DNA of 64,000 nucleotides from Mesorhizobium loti. GTDB lineage: Bacteria > Pseudomonadota > Alphaproteobacteria > Rhizobiales > Rhizobiaceae. Position 1 is the stretch's first letter; each line of letters begins with the position of its first letter. The notes below the pieces were generated by a model. That model saw only the letters and a program-made list of their open reading frames with translations. It did not search any database and was not told the origin of the DNA. Below, piece by piece: positions 1 through 8,766 of this stretch. The DNA lies in contig NZ_QGGH01000001.1 in the NCBI RefSeq assembly GCF_003148495.1, positions 1,198,347 through 1,262,346 on the forward strand. Reading direction: 5' to 3'. The translations under genes were made by a program, and so were the position numbers.

Positions 1-680
1 CGGTTCGTCGTGACCTTGCCCTTCTCGATGCCGGTCACGGTGGTCTGTTCATAGATCGGCACGCCGAGCCGCTCGACGGCTTCGGACAGGCCGCGCACCA
101 GCTTGGCCGGCTGCACGCGCGCGGTGCCGTGGTGGATATAACCGCCAAGCACATTTTTGATGTTGATGCGGGCCTTGGCCTCTTCCTGGCCAATCAGGCT
201 GACGCGGTCCTGCGGTACGCTCCAGCCGATCGCATCGGCATAGGCGGCCTTGATCCGTTCGAGCTGCGGCGGGTTGGTGGCGACCGTCAGATTGTCGACG
301 CGGCGGATGTCGGCATCAATGCCTTCGGCCTCGGTCACCTTGATCACTTCATCGACCGTGCCATGCATGGCGGTTTCCATGTCGATGACGGCGCCGCGCG
401 TCGACATCTGCAGATATTTCTCGCGCGACCAGCTGAAGCCGCCGGACAGCCAGCCGCCATTGCGGCCCGACGCGCCGAAGCCGGCGAACTCCCGCTCGAC
501 GATGGCGATGCGGATCGAAGGATCGGCCTTCTTCAGATAGTAGGCCGTCCACAGCCCGGTGTAGCCGGCGCCGACGATGCAGACATCGGCTTCGATATCC
601 CCCGGGAGCGGCGCGCGATAGGCCGGCAGGCCGATGTCGGCATACCAGAACGAGACGTTGCCGTTGACTTTGGCGTCCAT
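1..680 (-). CDS. FAD-dependent amine oxidoreductase (DAO family), 3' end outside window
   Basis: The first 226 codons are present, starting at the ATG at 680; the C-terminus lies beyond base 1. About 35 residues in there is a dinucleotide-binding glycine motif (VGAGYTG), followed by GASGRNGGW, typical of the DAO/PuuB-like family that oxidises amines or gamma-glutamylputrescine with FAD. It is the last visible gene of a minus-strand operon with a polyamine-type ABC importer, 30 bases after the ATPase gene. I infer that it oxidises the imported amine or polyamine in the cytoplasm. Exact substrate is unknown. Confidence 0.85.
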   Translation of the reverse strand, partial: MDAKVNGNVSFWYADIGLPAYRAPLPGDIEADVCIVGAGYTGLWTAYYLKKADPSIRIAIVEREFAGFGASGRNGGWLSGGFSWSREKYLQMSTRGAVIDMETAMHGTVDEVIKVTEAEGIDADIRRVDNLTVATNPPQLERIKAAYADAIGWSVPQDRVSLIGQEEAKARINIKNVLGGYIHHGTARVQPAKLVRGLSEAVERLGVPIYEQTTVTGIEKGKVTTN

Positions 681-710
681 GTCTAAAAATCCTGCGGGGA
701 AAAAGAGCGG

Positions 711-1820
711 TCAGGTCATCGTCATGTCGGCGCGGTTGTCGTCGGCAAGAAGTTTTGCATCGACGACGGACCAGCGCAGATCGACTGTGTCACCAATCGA
801 GAACGGTGCGGCTTCCAGCGACGAGCGCACGATGGCGACCGAGCCATCGCGAAGCGTCACCTGGTATTTCGAACCCGACCCCAGATAGATCGCCTCGCTG
901 ACTTCACCGGTGAGGCTGTTCTGCCCTGCGGTCAAAGGCGTTTTTGCGCTGGCAAGCGAGAGCTTTTCCGGTCGCAGCAGGACCACCGGCTTCTGGCCGC
1001 CGGCGAGCTTGCCGCCGGCAACGATCTTCTGGCCGGCGATCGTCAGGCTGGTCTCGTTTCCGGACGTCTGGGCATCGCCGCGCAGGCTGGTCGATTCGCC
1101 GATGAACTTCGCTACGAACAAGGTCGTCGGCTCGTCATAGAGCTGGCGGCCCGTTCCCACCTGTTCGATGCGTCCCTGGTTGAACACGGCGATGCGGTCG
1201 GAAAGCACCAGGGCCTCTTCCTGATCATGCGTGACGTAGACGAAGGTGGTGCCGAGTTCGCGGTGGATACGCTTGATTTCCAGCTGCAGCCATTCGCGCA
1301 GTTTTTTGTCGAGCGCGCCGAGCGGCTCGTCCATCAGGAGCAGCGGCGGATCGAAGACGATGGCGCGCGCCAGCGCCACGCGCTGCTGCTGGCCGCCAGA
1401 GAGTTCGGCTGGATAGCGATGCGCGAAATCGGCCATCTTGACCATATCGAGGGCGCGCGCGACTTGGCGATCTCGCGCCGGCTTGTCCATGCCGCGCAAG
1501 GTGAGGGGATAGGCGACGTTCTTGCCGACCGTCATGTGCGGAAACAGCGCGTAGTGCTGGAAGACGACGCCGATGTTGCGCTTGTGTGCCGGCAGGGCGA
1601 CGATGCTTTTGCCGCCGACGGCGAGGTCGCCGGAGGTGAGGTCGGTGAAGCCCGCGACGACGTTGAGCGTGGTGGTCTTGCCCGAGCCGCTGGGTCCGAG
1701 CAGCGTCATGAACTCGCCCGGCTCGATATGCAGGCTGACATCGTCGAGCGCGGTGAAATTGCCGTAACGCTTGGTTGCGCCCTTGATGTCGATGGCCGCG
1801 CCACGTTCCCTCGCAGTCAT
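711..1820 (-). CDS. Polyamine-type ABC transporter ATP-binding protein (PotA-like)
   Basis: 369 residues. Walker A GPSGSGKTT lies at residues 42-50, Q-loop near residue 88, signature LSGGQ at 140-144 and Walker B LLLMDEP at 160-166. The remaining C-terminal part has the size of a TOBE regulatory domain, as in PotA and related spermidine/putrescine ATPases. It energises the two permeases encoded just upstream; the preceding permease ends one base before this start. Family assignment is firm, while substrate (putrescine, spermidine or another cationic compound) is inferred from the neighbouring oxidoreductase. Confidence 0.93.
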   Translation of the reverse strand: MTARERGAAIDIKGATKRYGNFTALDDVSLHIEPGEFMTLLGPSGSGKTTTLNVVAGFTDLTSGDLAVGGKSIVALPAHKRNIGVVFQHYALFPHMTVGKNVAYPLTLRGMDKPARDRQVARALDMVKMADFAHRYPAELSGGQQQRVALARAIVFDPPLLLMDEPLGALDKKLREWLQLEIKRIHRELGTTFVYVTHDQEEALVLSDRIAVFNQGRIEQVGTGRQLYDEPTTLFVAKFIGESTSLRGDAQTSGNETSLTIAGQKIVAGGKLAGGQKPVVLLRPEKLSLASAKTPLTAGQNSLTGEVSEAIYLGSGSKYQVTLRDGSVAIVRSSLEAAPFSIGDTVDLRWSVVDAKLLADDNRADMTMT

Positions 1821-1821
1821 C

Positions 1822-2610
1822 TCAACTCCTCGTCGATTTCGAGCTGATGATCAGCCCGGCGCTGATGATCAGCGTCGTGGCAATGAAGATGATGGTTCCG
1901 ACCGCCGTCACGGTCGGGTCTGCGTCGCGGGTGATGCTGGTGAAGATCTGCACCGGCAGGGTCTTCAGGTACGGGCTGGTGATGAACAGCGCGACGATGA
2001 TTTCATCGAAGGAGGTGACGAAGGCAAACAAGAGCCCCGACAGGATGCCCGGCGCGATCAGCGGCAAGGTCACGGTGCGGAAGGTGGTGAAGCGGTCGGC
2101 GCCGAGGCTTGCCGCCGCCGTCTCCAGCCGCACGTCGAAGACTTCGAGGCTCGCCGACACGGCGATGATGACGAAGGGGATCGCCAGCATCGTGTGCGCG
2201 ATGACGAAGCCGGTGGTGGTGCCGACGAGTTGGTAGTCGAGATAGACGGCATAGATGCCGATGGCCAGCACCACGCCGGGTACGATCATCGGCGTGATCA
2301 GGATGGCGCGCAGCAGGCCGGCGCCGGCATGTTTCATGCGGCTGAGGCCAAGCGACGCCAGCGTGCCGATCAGCGTAGCGGCGACGGCGACGAGGCCCGC
2401 GACCCTGAGCGAATTGAAGAAGCTCGACAGCCAATCGGGATTGGTGAAGAAATTCGCGTACCACTGCCAGGAGAAGCCGGACGGCGGGAAGGCAAGCGAC
2501 TTCTTCTCGTTGAACGACATTGGGATGATGACCAGCGTCGGCATCACCAGCCACACGGCGACCAGCAGGCAGAACAGGCCGAGCAGAATGCGGAATGGGG
2601 CCAGCCTCAT
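1822..2610 (-). CDS. ABC transporter permease (PotC-like)
   Basis: 262 residues with about six hydrophobic segments and the inner-membrane permease EAA-type loop near residues 165-185 (AAASLGADRFTTFRTVTLPLIAPG). It is the second permease of the polyamine-type importer. Its ATG overlaps the stop of the upstream permease by four bases, so the two are probably translationally coupled, and its stop lies one base before the ATPase start. Confidence 0.92.
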   Translation of the reverse strand: MRLAPFRILLGLFCLLVAVWLVMPTLVIIPMSFNEKKSLAFPPSGFSWQWYANFFTNPDWLSSFFNSLRVAGLVAVAATLIGTLASLGLSRMKHAGAGLLRAILITPMIVPGVVLAIGIYAVYLDYQLVGTTTGFVIAHTMLAIPFVIIAVSASLEVFDVRLETAAASLGADRFTTFRTVTLPLIAPGILSGLLFAFVTSFDEIIVALFITSPYLKTLPVQIFTSITRDADPTVTAVGTIIFIATTLIISAGLIISSKSTRS

Positions 2611-3515
2611 GATCTGGACGCCTGCTTGTGGCGCTGGCGCATCAGCGGCGCGGCGAGCGCCAGAAGCACGAAGGTCGCGACCAGCAGCACGACGCCCATG
2701 GCGCCGCCACGGCCCCAGTTGAGCAGGCTGAGCACCTGGCTCTGCACCAGCGTCGACAGCATGGTGCTGCGCGGGCCGCCGAGCAGGGCCGGGGTGATGT
2801 AGAAGCCGAGCGACAGGATGAAGACGATGATGGCGCCGGCGAAGACACCGGGCAGCGACAGCGGCAGATAGATCTGCAGGAAGGCACGCGCCGGCCGCGC
2901 GCCGAGGCTGCGTGCGGCCTGGACGAGGCGCAGATCGATGCCGCGCATGACCGAATAGAGCGGCAGGATCATGAAAGGCAGCAGCACCTGCGCCATGCCG
3001 ATGACCACGCCGGTCTGCGTGCGGATCAGCTTCACGCCGTCAAAGCCGAGCAGCCTGATCACCGAATTGATGATGCCGGAATCCTGCAGCAGGATGACCC
3101 AGGCCAAGGTGCGCACCACGCCGCTGACCCAGAACGGCACCAGCACGCACAGGATGAGGACGAGGCGCAGGCGCGGCCCGACCGCCGTCATGAGATAGGC
3201 GTAGGGATAGGCGGCGATGACGCAGACGATGGTGACCCAGGCGGCGATGGAAAAGGTGCGCCACAGGACCGTGACGTTCACCGGCGTGGAAAAGAACCAG
3301 ACGTAATTCTGTAGGCCCCAGGCCGGGTCCGAAAAACTGCGCAGCGTGACGGTCAGCAAGGGATAGCCCATCGCGGCGATGAGCAGGAGCAAGGCCGGCA
3401 TCGCCAGCAGCGAAGGATAGGCGGCAAGGCGCAGGCGCCGCTGCGGCCCCTGCACGGCACCTGCCGGCCGGGGATGATCACCCCCGGCCGTCGGCGTATG
3501 CGATGTCTGGTTCAC
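2607..3515 (-). CDS. ABC transporter permease (PotB-like)
   Basis: 302 residues. A basic, proline-rich N-terminal stretch of about 25 residues precedes the first membrane span; six spans follow, with the permease loop AARSLGARPARAFLQIYLPL around residue 200. The start is a GTG at 3515. It forms the heteromeric membrane channel with the downstream PotC-like protein, with which it overlaps by four bases. Confidence 0.9.
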   Translation of the reverse strand: MNQTSHTPTAGGDHPRPAGAVQGPQRRLRLAAYPSLLAMPALLLLIAAMGYPLLTVTLRSFSDPAWGLQNYVWFFSTPVNVTVLWRTFSIAAWVTIVCVIAAYPYAYLMTAVGPRLRLVLILCVLVPFWVSGVVRTLAWVILLQDSGIINSVIRLLGFDGVKLIRTQTGVVIGMAQVLLPFMILPLYSVMRGIDLRLVQAARSLGARPARAFLQIYLPLSLPGVFAGAIIVFILSLGFYITPALLGGPRSTMLSTLVQSQVLSLLNWGRGGAMGVVLLVATFVLLALAAPLMRQRHKQASRS

Positions 3516-3539
3516 GCCGTCACCTTGGCGGTAGCCGGC

Positions 3540-4619
3540 TCAGTTGCCGGCCATCAGCGCCGTCCACTTGTCGGACGCGGTGGCGAAGTTGGCGACCCAG
3601 AACTTGATGTTCTGCTGGTAACCGAGCTTGGCGTGGTCCGGCGTGTTGGTCAGGAAGGCGCCGACGGATGCGTCTACCTTCGGCTGAGCCTCGCTGTTGA
3701 TCGGCGAGTAGGACGTCTGCTCGGTCAGGATCTCCTGCGATTTCTTGCCGAGATAGGCGTTGATCAGCGCGTAGGACGCATCGGTGTCCTTGGCGCCGAC
3801 CGGGATGGTCAGCTGATCCATGACGACCAGCCAGTCCTTCCACACGGGCGTGTAGGCAGCGCCGTTCTTGACCGCCGTCATGGCGCGGCCGGTCCACATG
3901 ATGATCATGTCGGCCTCGCCGGATTCGGCGAGCTGCTGGGATTCGGCGCCGGTCTTCCAGAAGATGGTGTCCGGGCCGATGGCCTTGATCTTGGCGATGC
4001 CCTTGTCGATGTCGGCCGGCGTCATGGCGTCGACCTTGCCGCCGTCGGCCAGGATGGCCTGTTCTATCAGGCCACCGATCGGGCTGCCGCTGCCATCGAT
4101 GGCGCGGGTGCCGGGGAATTTCGCGGTGTCGAAGAAATCCTTCCAGTCCTTCGGCGGATTGTCCTTGTACTTGTCATTTTTGTACATCAGGACCATGCCG
4201 TAGTTCATCGCCGGCACGCTGCATTCGCCGACCTGTCCGGCCGGGATGTGCGAGATGTCGAGCTTGGTCAGGTCGAGTTTCTGGAACAGTTTTCCGCAAT
4301 GCACGAAGGGCGGAAAATCGTCGGTATCGACGACATCCCAGGTCACATTGCCGGATTCCACCTGCGCCTGAAGCTTGGCGATTTCGGTCGGCCCGTCGTT
4401 CAGAAGCTTGACGCCGCTCTTGTCGACGAATTCCTTGAGCGCGGCGACCTGGCCGTCCTGGTAGATGCCGCCATAGGAGACGAAGGTCAGCGTCTTTCCC
4501 TTCAGCGACCCGTCCACCACGGTCCCGGCCGGCGGTGCGTTCTGCGCGTGAGCGGCGGCTGCGAGCAAGGCCAGTGCGGCGGCGCCGACAAACCCGGCCA
4601 GTCTTGATCTGCTTCCCAT
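3540..4619 (-). CDS. Periplasmic polyamine-type substrate-binding protein (PotD/PotF-like)
   Basis: 359 residues. A signal peptide is visible (basic start, hydrophobic run, AHA cleavage motif near residue 25). The body matches extracellular solute-binding family 1 in the PotD/PotF style, including GGIYQDGQ and the DVVDTDDFP segment. The start is the ATG at 4619, with GGAGGG eight bases upstream. It is the receptor of the importer and follows the regulator gene by three bases, which places both in one operon. Confidence 0.92.
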   Translation of the reverse strand: MGSRSRLAGFVGAAALALLAAAAHAQNAPPAGTVVDGSLKGKTLTFVSYGGIYQDGQVAALKEFVDKSGVKLLNDGPTEIAKLQAQVESGNVTWDVVDTDDFPPFVHCGKLFQKLDLTKLDISHIPAGQVGECSVPAMNYGMVLMYKNDKYKDNPPKDWKDFFDTAKFPGTRAIDGSGSPIGGLIEQAILADGGKVDAMTPADIDKGIAKIKAIGPDTIFWKTGAESQQLAESGEADMIIMWTGRAMTAVKNGAAYTPVWKDWLVVMDQLTIPVGAKDTDASYALINAYLGKKSQEILTEQTSYSPINSEAQPKVDASVGAFLTNTPDHAKLGYQQNIKFWVANFATASDKWTALMAGN

Positions 4620-4622
4620 TTT

Positions 4623-5315
4623 CTAACCCTCCGATGGCTCGCTGTTTGATTTTGGCAGACCGGGCGCGAGCGTTTTCCGGGCTACATATTGGTCGAGGTC
4701 GACGGCGCCGCTGGTCGGCGGCGCGATGATCCAGAGCACTTCGGCCACCGTGTCACCGACATTGATGGTTCGGTGGGGCGTCGAGGTCGAGTATTCGATG
4801 CTGTCGCCCTCTTCGAGGATGAAGCTCTCGTCTCCGAGCGTCAGTTGCACGCGCCCGCGCAGCACGAGGAACATCTCGTGCGCGTTGCCATGCGTGTAAG
4901 GCACGTCGCCGGTCGAGCCACCGACGGCGAATTCGCCGCAATAGACTTCCATCTCGCGGATTGGCCGGCGCGACAGCAGCGTCTTGCGGTAGCCTTCGCT
5001 GGTCGGCAGCGCCGGCCGCTCGGCGCGTGTCAGCACCGTGTGCGGCGACACTTCGCAGTCGTCGAAAAGATCGGCAAGGCTGATGCCGAGCGCATTGGCG
5101 ATCAGCATCAGCGTGCTGGTGTTGGCGCCCGAAAGGCCGCGCTCAAGCTGGCTCAGGAAACTGGCGGTGGTGCCGATCATGTCACCGAGCTGGCGCAGCG
5201 TCAGGCGTCGCGTGGTGCGATAGGCCTTGATGCGATCGCCGAGCACCGTCGAGCGGCGCGCTTCCGCGCTGGACGCGGCGCTGTCGTCTGGGATGTGGTC
5301 CTCGGTAATCTTCAT
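4623..5315 (-). CDS. XRE-family transcriptional regulator with C-terminal cupin domain
   Basis: 230 residues from the ATG at 5315; a GTG at 5333 would add six residues but would lie inside an inverted repeat. Residues about 25-85 are a helix-turn-helix of the XRE type (LRQLGDMIGTTASFLSQLERG), and residues about 140-215 form a small cupin barrel (HGNAHEMFLVLRG, GDSIEYSTSTPH). This architecture is known from PuuR-like regulators of polyamine and amino-acid use, where the cupin senses the ligand. Being first in the operon, it probably controls itself and the transporter. Confidence 0.9.
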   Translation of the reverse strand: MKITEDHIPDDSAASSAEARRSTVLGDRIKAYRTTRRLTLRQLGDMIGTTASFLSQLERGLSGANTSTLMLIANALGISLADLFDDCEVSPHTVLTRAERPALPTSEGYRKTLLSRRPIREMEVYCGEFAVGGSTGDVPYTHGNAHEMFLVLRGRVQLTLGDESFILEEGDSIEYSTSTPHRTINVGDTVAEVLWIIAPPTSGAVDLDQYVARKTLAPGLPKSNSEPSEG

Positions 5316-5330
5316 GGCGATCTCAGGGTT

Positions 5331-5351
5331 CACTTAACATGCTATTAAGTG
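5331..5351. promoter_or_regulatory. Inverted repeat, candidate operator of the XRE-cupin operon
   Basis: The arms CACTTAA and TTAAGTG are perfect 7-bp inverted repeats separated by seven bases. They lie 16 bases upstream of the preferred regulator start at 5315. Position and symmetry fit an autoregulatory operator for the dimeric XRE protein. Binding is inferred. Confidence 0.5.
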
Positions 5352-5458
5352 AGGTCTCCTGGCAAGTGGATTCGCCTGCTCATCTGAAAATCGCTGATGG
5401 ACCTGCAGAAGGTGCATGCTCGGCCGGCCGGCGGGAGCAGGGTGCCGGTTCGGCCCGA

Positions 5459-6553
5459 TCACTGGATCATGAAGCGCGAACTGAACGGCAGGCTTGCCGC
5501 GCCGACTGCCTTGGGGCTGATGGTGACGCGCGCCGGCAGCGCCTGGATGTCGGGGAATTCCCGGCCGATGTCTGCGCACAAGGCCTTGGCGATTTTCTGC
5601 GGCGCATAACTGGACAGGACCACCGTCCTGAACTCGACAAACTGGGTCAGTGCGGAGATCGACGCTTTCAGGCGATTGGAGCATTCCCCCAGCCATTCGC
5701 TGTAGGCCTCGCCAAGGTCAGGCCACTCAGGGCTGCTGCTCCAGATGATTTCGGACGGGCGCCCGCGCCTGGTCAGTTCGCTCTCCAGGCGCACAAGGCC
5801 ATGATCGAAGCTGGCGCTGGAGTTTCCCTTGTAGATCTGGTGGTTGAGGATGAGCCTGCTCTGCAGCCGTGCTCCGAGATAGAAGAACAAATAGTCGTTC
5901 AGCGGCTTGGCGACGCCGAACATGCTTTCGCCGCCGGCCACCGCGGTGATGTCGTTCTGCACGAAAACCGGCAGCTTGCTCTGCTCTTCGATCTCGCCTT
6001 GCAGGGCCTTGAGGGAGGTGCTCGATCCGTTGCGGGTTGCAGCCATGGCGTCGACCTCGTCGGGGACAGCCAGCCCGATGCCGGCGACGCGGCTGCGCGC
6101 CTCGACCGGCAGGCTCGTCATGGCTTGCCCGATCGCTCCCAGCAAATCACTGCTTTGCGGAAACGGATTGGCTTCATCCGCCGGCAACTGCTTGTGGAAG
6201 CGCACGGTGCCAATGAAGTCGATGAGCGCGATGTCGATCCTGCGCCGGCTGAAGCCGACACCAACCGCATAGGCGCCCTCCGGATTGAGCGAAAGCGGTA
6301 TGGTGGGCGGCCCGACCCGGCCGCGCTGCGCCTCGCCTTGCGAGACCAAGCCTTCCTGCTCGAGCGAACGGACGATGACCGAGGCTGTCTGCGCCGACAG
6401 GCCGGTCTTCTCGCCGATTTCCATCCGCGAAATGCCTTCGTTCTGAAGCAGCAGCGACAGCACCAGCCGCTCATTGTAGCTGCGCACGCTCAACGCATTC
6501 AGCCCGCTCGCACGATCGGCGATGCGCAAGGGGTTGGGTGGTGCGAATCTCAT
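5459..6553 (-). CDS. ROK-family transcriptional regulator
   Basis: 364 residues from the ATG at 6553 (a TTG three codons upstream is possible). The N-terminal 90 residues hold a winged helix-turn-helix (SRMEIGEKTGLSAQTASVIV), followed by a ROK-type fold as in NagC, Mlc and XylR. I do not see the sugar-kinase DxGxT phosphate motif or the cysteine-rich zinc motif of canonical ROK proteins, so it is a divergent, non-catalytic member. It lies directly upstream of the SGNH hydrolase gene on the opposite side from the ribose-type transporter and is the likely regulator of that cluster. Confidence 0.85.
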   Translation of the reverse strand: MRFAPPNPLRIADRASGLNALSVRSYNERLVLSLLLQNEGISRMEIGEKTGLSAQTASVIVRSLEQEGLVSQGEAQRGRVGPPTIPLSLNPEGAYAVGVGFSRRRIDIALIDFIGTVRFHKQLPADEANPFPQSSDLLGAIGQAMTSLPVEARSRVAGIGLAVPDEVDAMAATRNGSSTSLKALQGEIEEQSKLPVFVQNDITAVAGGESMFGVAKPLNDYLFFYLGARLQSRLILNHQIYKGNSSASFDHGLVRLESELTRRGRPSEIIWSSSPEWPDLGEAYSEWLGECSNRLKASISALTQFVEFRTVVLSSYAPQKIAKALCADIGREFPDIQALPARVTISPKAVGAASLPFSSRFMIQ

Positions 6554-6610
6554 GTCAGGCAAGGGTCGCCCCGTCGGTAAGAGCGCGTTGCCTGGTGGCG
6601 CCGGGATTGC

Positions 6611-7261
6611 TCATGTCGAGCGGCTCCAGCCGATGGCATCGACCGCGCGGGCGAGCGCGGTGCCCAGCAATCTGTGCGCTTCGGCATCGATGTGAAACCC
6701 GTCCGCTTCGCTGCAGGACACCACCGAGCCGGCATCGAAAAAGTGGAGTTCAAGCGAGTCCGCCAGAACCTCGAACTCGAGCGCCAGCAGGCGCGATTTC
6801 TCCGGCGCGCCGGCGAAGATGGACTTCCATTCCTTGACGTCGTCCTGCATCGGCGGCGGCGCCACGATCATGATCTCGGGCGTGGTGCCGCCCGGCCCGG
6901 GCGCCAGCTCCTTGATGTCGTAGACGAGGCAGCCGATGCCCATCGCCACTTCCGACGGCGGCTTGTTGAAGCGGATCTTCAGGTCGTTGGTGCCGAGCAT
7001 GATGATGACGAGGTCGAGCGTCGCATGGCTCTGCAGGCAAGGGCGAAGATAGGTTCGGCCGTTCTTGTGGGCGCCCTCGATCGGATCGTCGTGGACAGTG
7101 GTTCGGCCGCTCAATCCCTCCTCGATGACGTACCAGTCGGCCCCCAGCTGAGCACGCAATATCCCCGGCCAGCGTTCACCCGGACCATAGCGCTGGAGCG
7201 GTCCTTTGCCGGGCATTTGGCCGTGCGTGTTGGAGTCGCCGTAGCACAAGACAGATCGCAT
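6611..7261 (-). CDS. SGNH/GDSL-family hydrolase (esterase), copy 1
   Basis: 216 residues from the ATG at 7261. An upstream ATG at 7309 would add 16 residues that do not fit the family, whose members usually start MxxVLCYGDS. Block I GDSNTHG carries the nucleophilic serine, block III GTND follows near residue 105, and block V DGFHIDAEAH near the C-terminus supplies the Asp-His pair. No signal peptide is visible, so it should act in the cytoplasm, removing acyl groups from small esters. It is divergent from the sugar importer and similar in design to the hydrolase at 12302-12985. Confidence 0.88.
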   Translation of the reverse strand: MRSVLCYGDSNTHGQMPGKGPLQRYGPGERWPGILRAQLGADWYVIEEGLSGRTTVHDDPIEGAHKNGRTYLRPCLQSHATLDLVIIMLGTNDLKIRFNKPPSEVAMGIGCLVYDIKELAPGPGGTTPEIMIVAPPPMQDDVKEWKSIFAGAPEKSRLLALEFEVLADSLELHFFDAGSVVSCSEADGFHIDAEAHRLLGTALARAVDAIGWSRST

Positions 7262-7349
7262 GTTTTTTCCCGTCGGAACTGACAGCACGCCGAAGCCGGC
7301 GAGCGCCATTCATGATGGATAGCGGAGCGGTGAAAGGCAAGCAAGGGAA

Positions 7350-7368
7350 TAGTCATTCAACATGACTA
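7350..7368. promoter_or_regulatory. Inverted repeat in divergent intergenic region
   Basis: TAGTCAT and ATGACTA form perfect 7-bp arms around a 5-bp centre. The element ends four bases before a TTGACA box, in the 344-base gene-free stretch between the SGNH hydrolase and the sugar-binding protein gene. It could bind the ROK regulator or an activator; this is inference. Confidence 0.4.
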
Positions 7369-7372
7369 ACTA

Positions 7373-7402
7373 TTGACAGGCCGAATCCGCTGTGCTTCTA
7401 AA
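7373..7402 (+). promoter_or_regulatory. Candidate sigma-70 promoter of the ribose-type importer
   Basis: A perfect TTGACA (7373-7378) is followed after 18 bases by TCTAAA (7397-7402), four of six matches to the -10 consensus. It points to the binding-protein gene at 7606 and would give a leader of about 200 bases containing the twin palindromes. Confidence 0.4.
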
Positions 7403-7539
7403 GTGCCCGGAGGAGTTCTCGACCGTCATCATCGTCCAGCAGAAGTTGGGCTTCGACACGCATGTGTCGGGGGCGGGAGAATTGCGTGCATCGGTCGGTT
7501 TGCGACGCCGGGCATGCATTGGGAGAGCGTCTCGCGGTC

Positions 7540-7575
7540 CGTGCGAATTCGTACGGCCGGCCATACGAATTCGTA
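7540..7575. promoter_or_regulatory. Twin palindromic sites, candidate repressor operator
   Basis: CGTGCGAATTCGTACG at 7540-7555 is a 16-bp palindrome with one mismatch. TACGAATTCGTA at 7564-7575 is a perfect 12-bp palindrome with the same core. Their centres are 22 bp apart, close to two helical turns, so two dimers could bind on one face. They end 16 bases before the AGGAGG of the binding-protein gene. The most likely partner in the window is the ROK regulator, by inference. Confidence 0.55.
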
Positions 7576-7605
7576 GGCCGGGGCAACCACAAGGAGGAGA
7601 ATTCA

Positions 7606-8685
7606 ATGTTAGGATTGCTGAAAACCGTCGGCCTGGGGATGCTCGTCGCATCAGCGCTTGCCGTGACGTCCCTGGCGCATGCGGAAGACGTCAAGCTGAT
7701 GGACGGCGTCGCGCCGCGCTCCGACGACACGCGCATGACCGCGGCCGGTGCGTTCAAGAAGGACCCGCCCTGGGTCATCGGAATGAGCGACTTCGGCGTC
7801 AACGCAAACACCTGGACGGTGCAGGTGGCGCATGAGGCGGAGAACGCCGCGGCAAAGGACAAGCGCATCTCGAAGTTCATCCTGCTCGATGCCGGCTTCG
7901 ACCAGAAGAAGCAGGTGGCCGACATCGAGGATCTGATCGCGCAGCATGTCGACGCGATCATCGTTCAGCCGGTGACCAGCACATCGGCGAATGCCAGCAT
8001 CGCCAAGGCGGTCGCCGCCGGCATCCCCGTCATCCTTCACACCGGCCGCATCGATTCCGACGCCTACACCACCGAAATCCAGGGCGGCGCCGAGCACTTC
8101 GGCAAGGTGATGGGCGACTGGCTGGTGAAGACCGTCGGCGACAACGGCAAGATCTGGGTCCTGCGTGGCCTGGCCGGCCATCCGGAAGACACCAACCGCT
8201 ACAACGGCCTCCTGGAATCGCTCAAGGGCACGCATGTGCAGATCATCGCCGAGGAGCATGGCGACTGGCAGTACGACAAGGCCAAGAAGCTGTGCGAGAC
8301 GCTCTATCTGAACAATCCGCAGGTCGACGGCATCTGGTCGTCCGGCGCCGACATGACGCGCGCCTGCGTCGATGTCTTCAAGCAGTTCGGCACGCCCATT
8401 CCACCGATTTCGGGCGAAGGCAACAATGGCTATTTCGGCCAGTGGATCACGGACGGATTCAAGTCGATCTCGCCGGAATACAGCCCCGCCCAAGGTGCGG
8501 CCGGCGTGCGCGCCGCTGTCGCCCTGCTCGAGGGTCAACAGCTCTACAAGCGCTATGTCTACAATCCCGACGGCTGGGACAAGGACAAGGCCGCCAAATA
8601 CTATCGCGACGACCTGACGGCCAATGTCTGGTGGCCGAGCGAACTGCCCGAGGACAAGCTCAAGGAATATTACGGCAAGAAGTGA
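7606..8685 (+). CDS. Sugar ABC transporter substrate-binding protein (RbsB-like)
   Basis: 359 residues. The ATG at 7606 follows AGGAGG by eight bases, and a clear signal peptide ends near residue 25 (SLAHA). The body is a type-1 periplasmic-binding fold of the ribose/LacI superfamily (DIEDLIAQHVDAIIVQPV, GGAEHFGKVMGDWLV). It delivers a sugar or sugar derivative to the permeases encoded downstream. It has an unusual length of residues before the first beta strand. Substrate is unknown; the flanking cytosolic esterases suggest an acylated sugar. Confidence 0.92.
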   Translation: MLGLLKTVGLGMLVASALAVTSLAHAEDVKLMDGVAPRSDDTRMTAAGAFKKDPPWVIGMSDFGVNANTWTVQVAHEAENAAAKDKRISKFILLDAGFDQKKQVADIEDLIAQHVDAIIVQPVTSTSANASIAKAVAAGIPVILHTGRIDSDAYTTEIQGGAEHFGKVMGDWLVKTVGDNGKIWVLRGLAGHPEDTNRYNGLLESLKGTHVQIIAEEHGDWQYDKAKKLCETLYLNNPQVDGIWSSGADMTRACVDVFKQFGTPIPPISGEGNNGYFGQWITDGFKSISPEYSPAQGAAGVRAAVALLEGQQLYKRYVYNPDGWDKDKAAKYYRDDLTANVWWPSELPEDKLKEYYGKK

Positions 8686-8766
8686 CGGCGCCGTGGCTGG
8701 CGGGGAGTGGACAAGCATTCCCCGCAGGCCGTTCCATCTTTTGAATCCGGTTCGTTCGAGGGTTTC

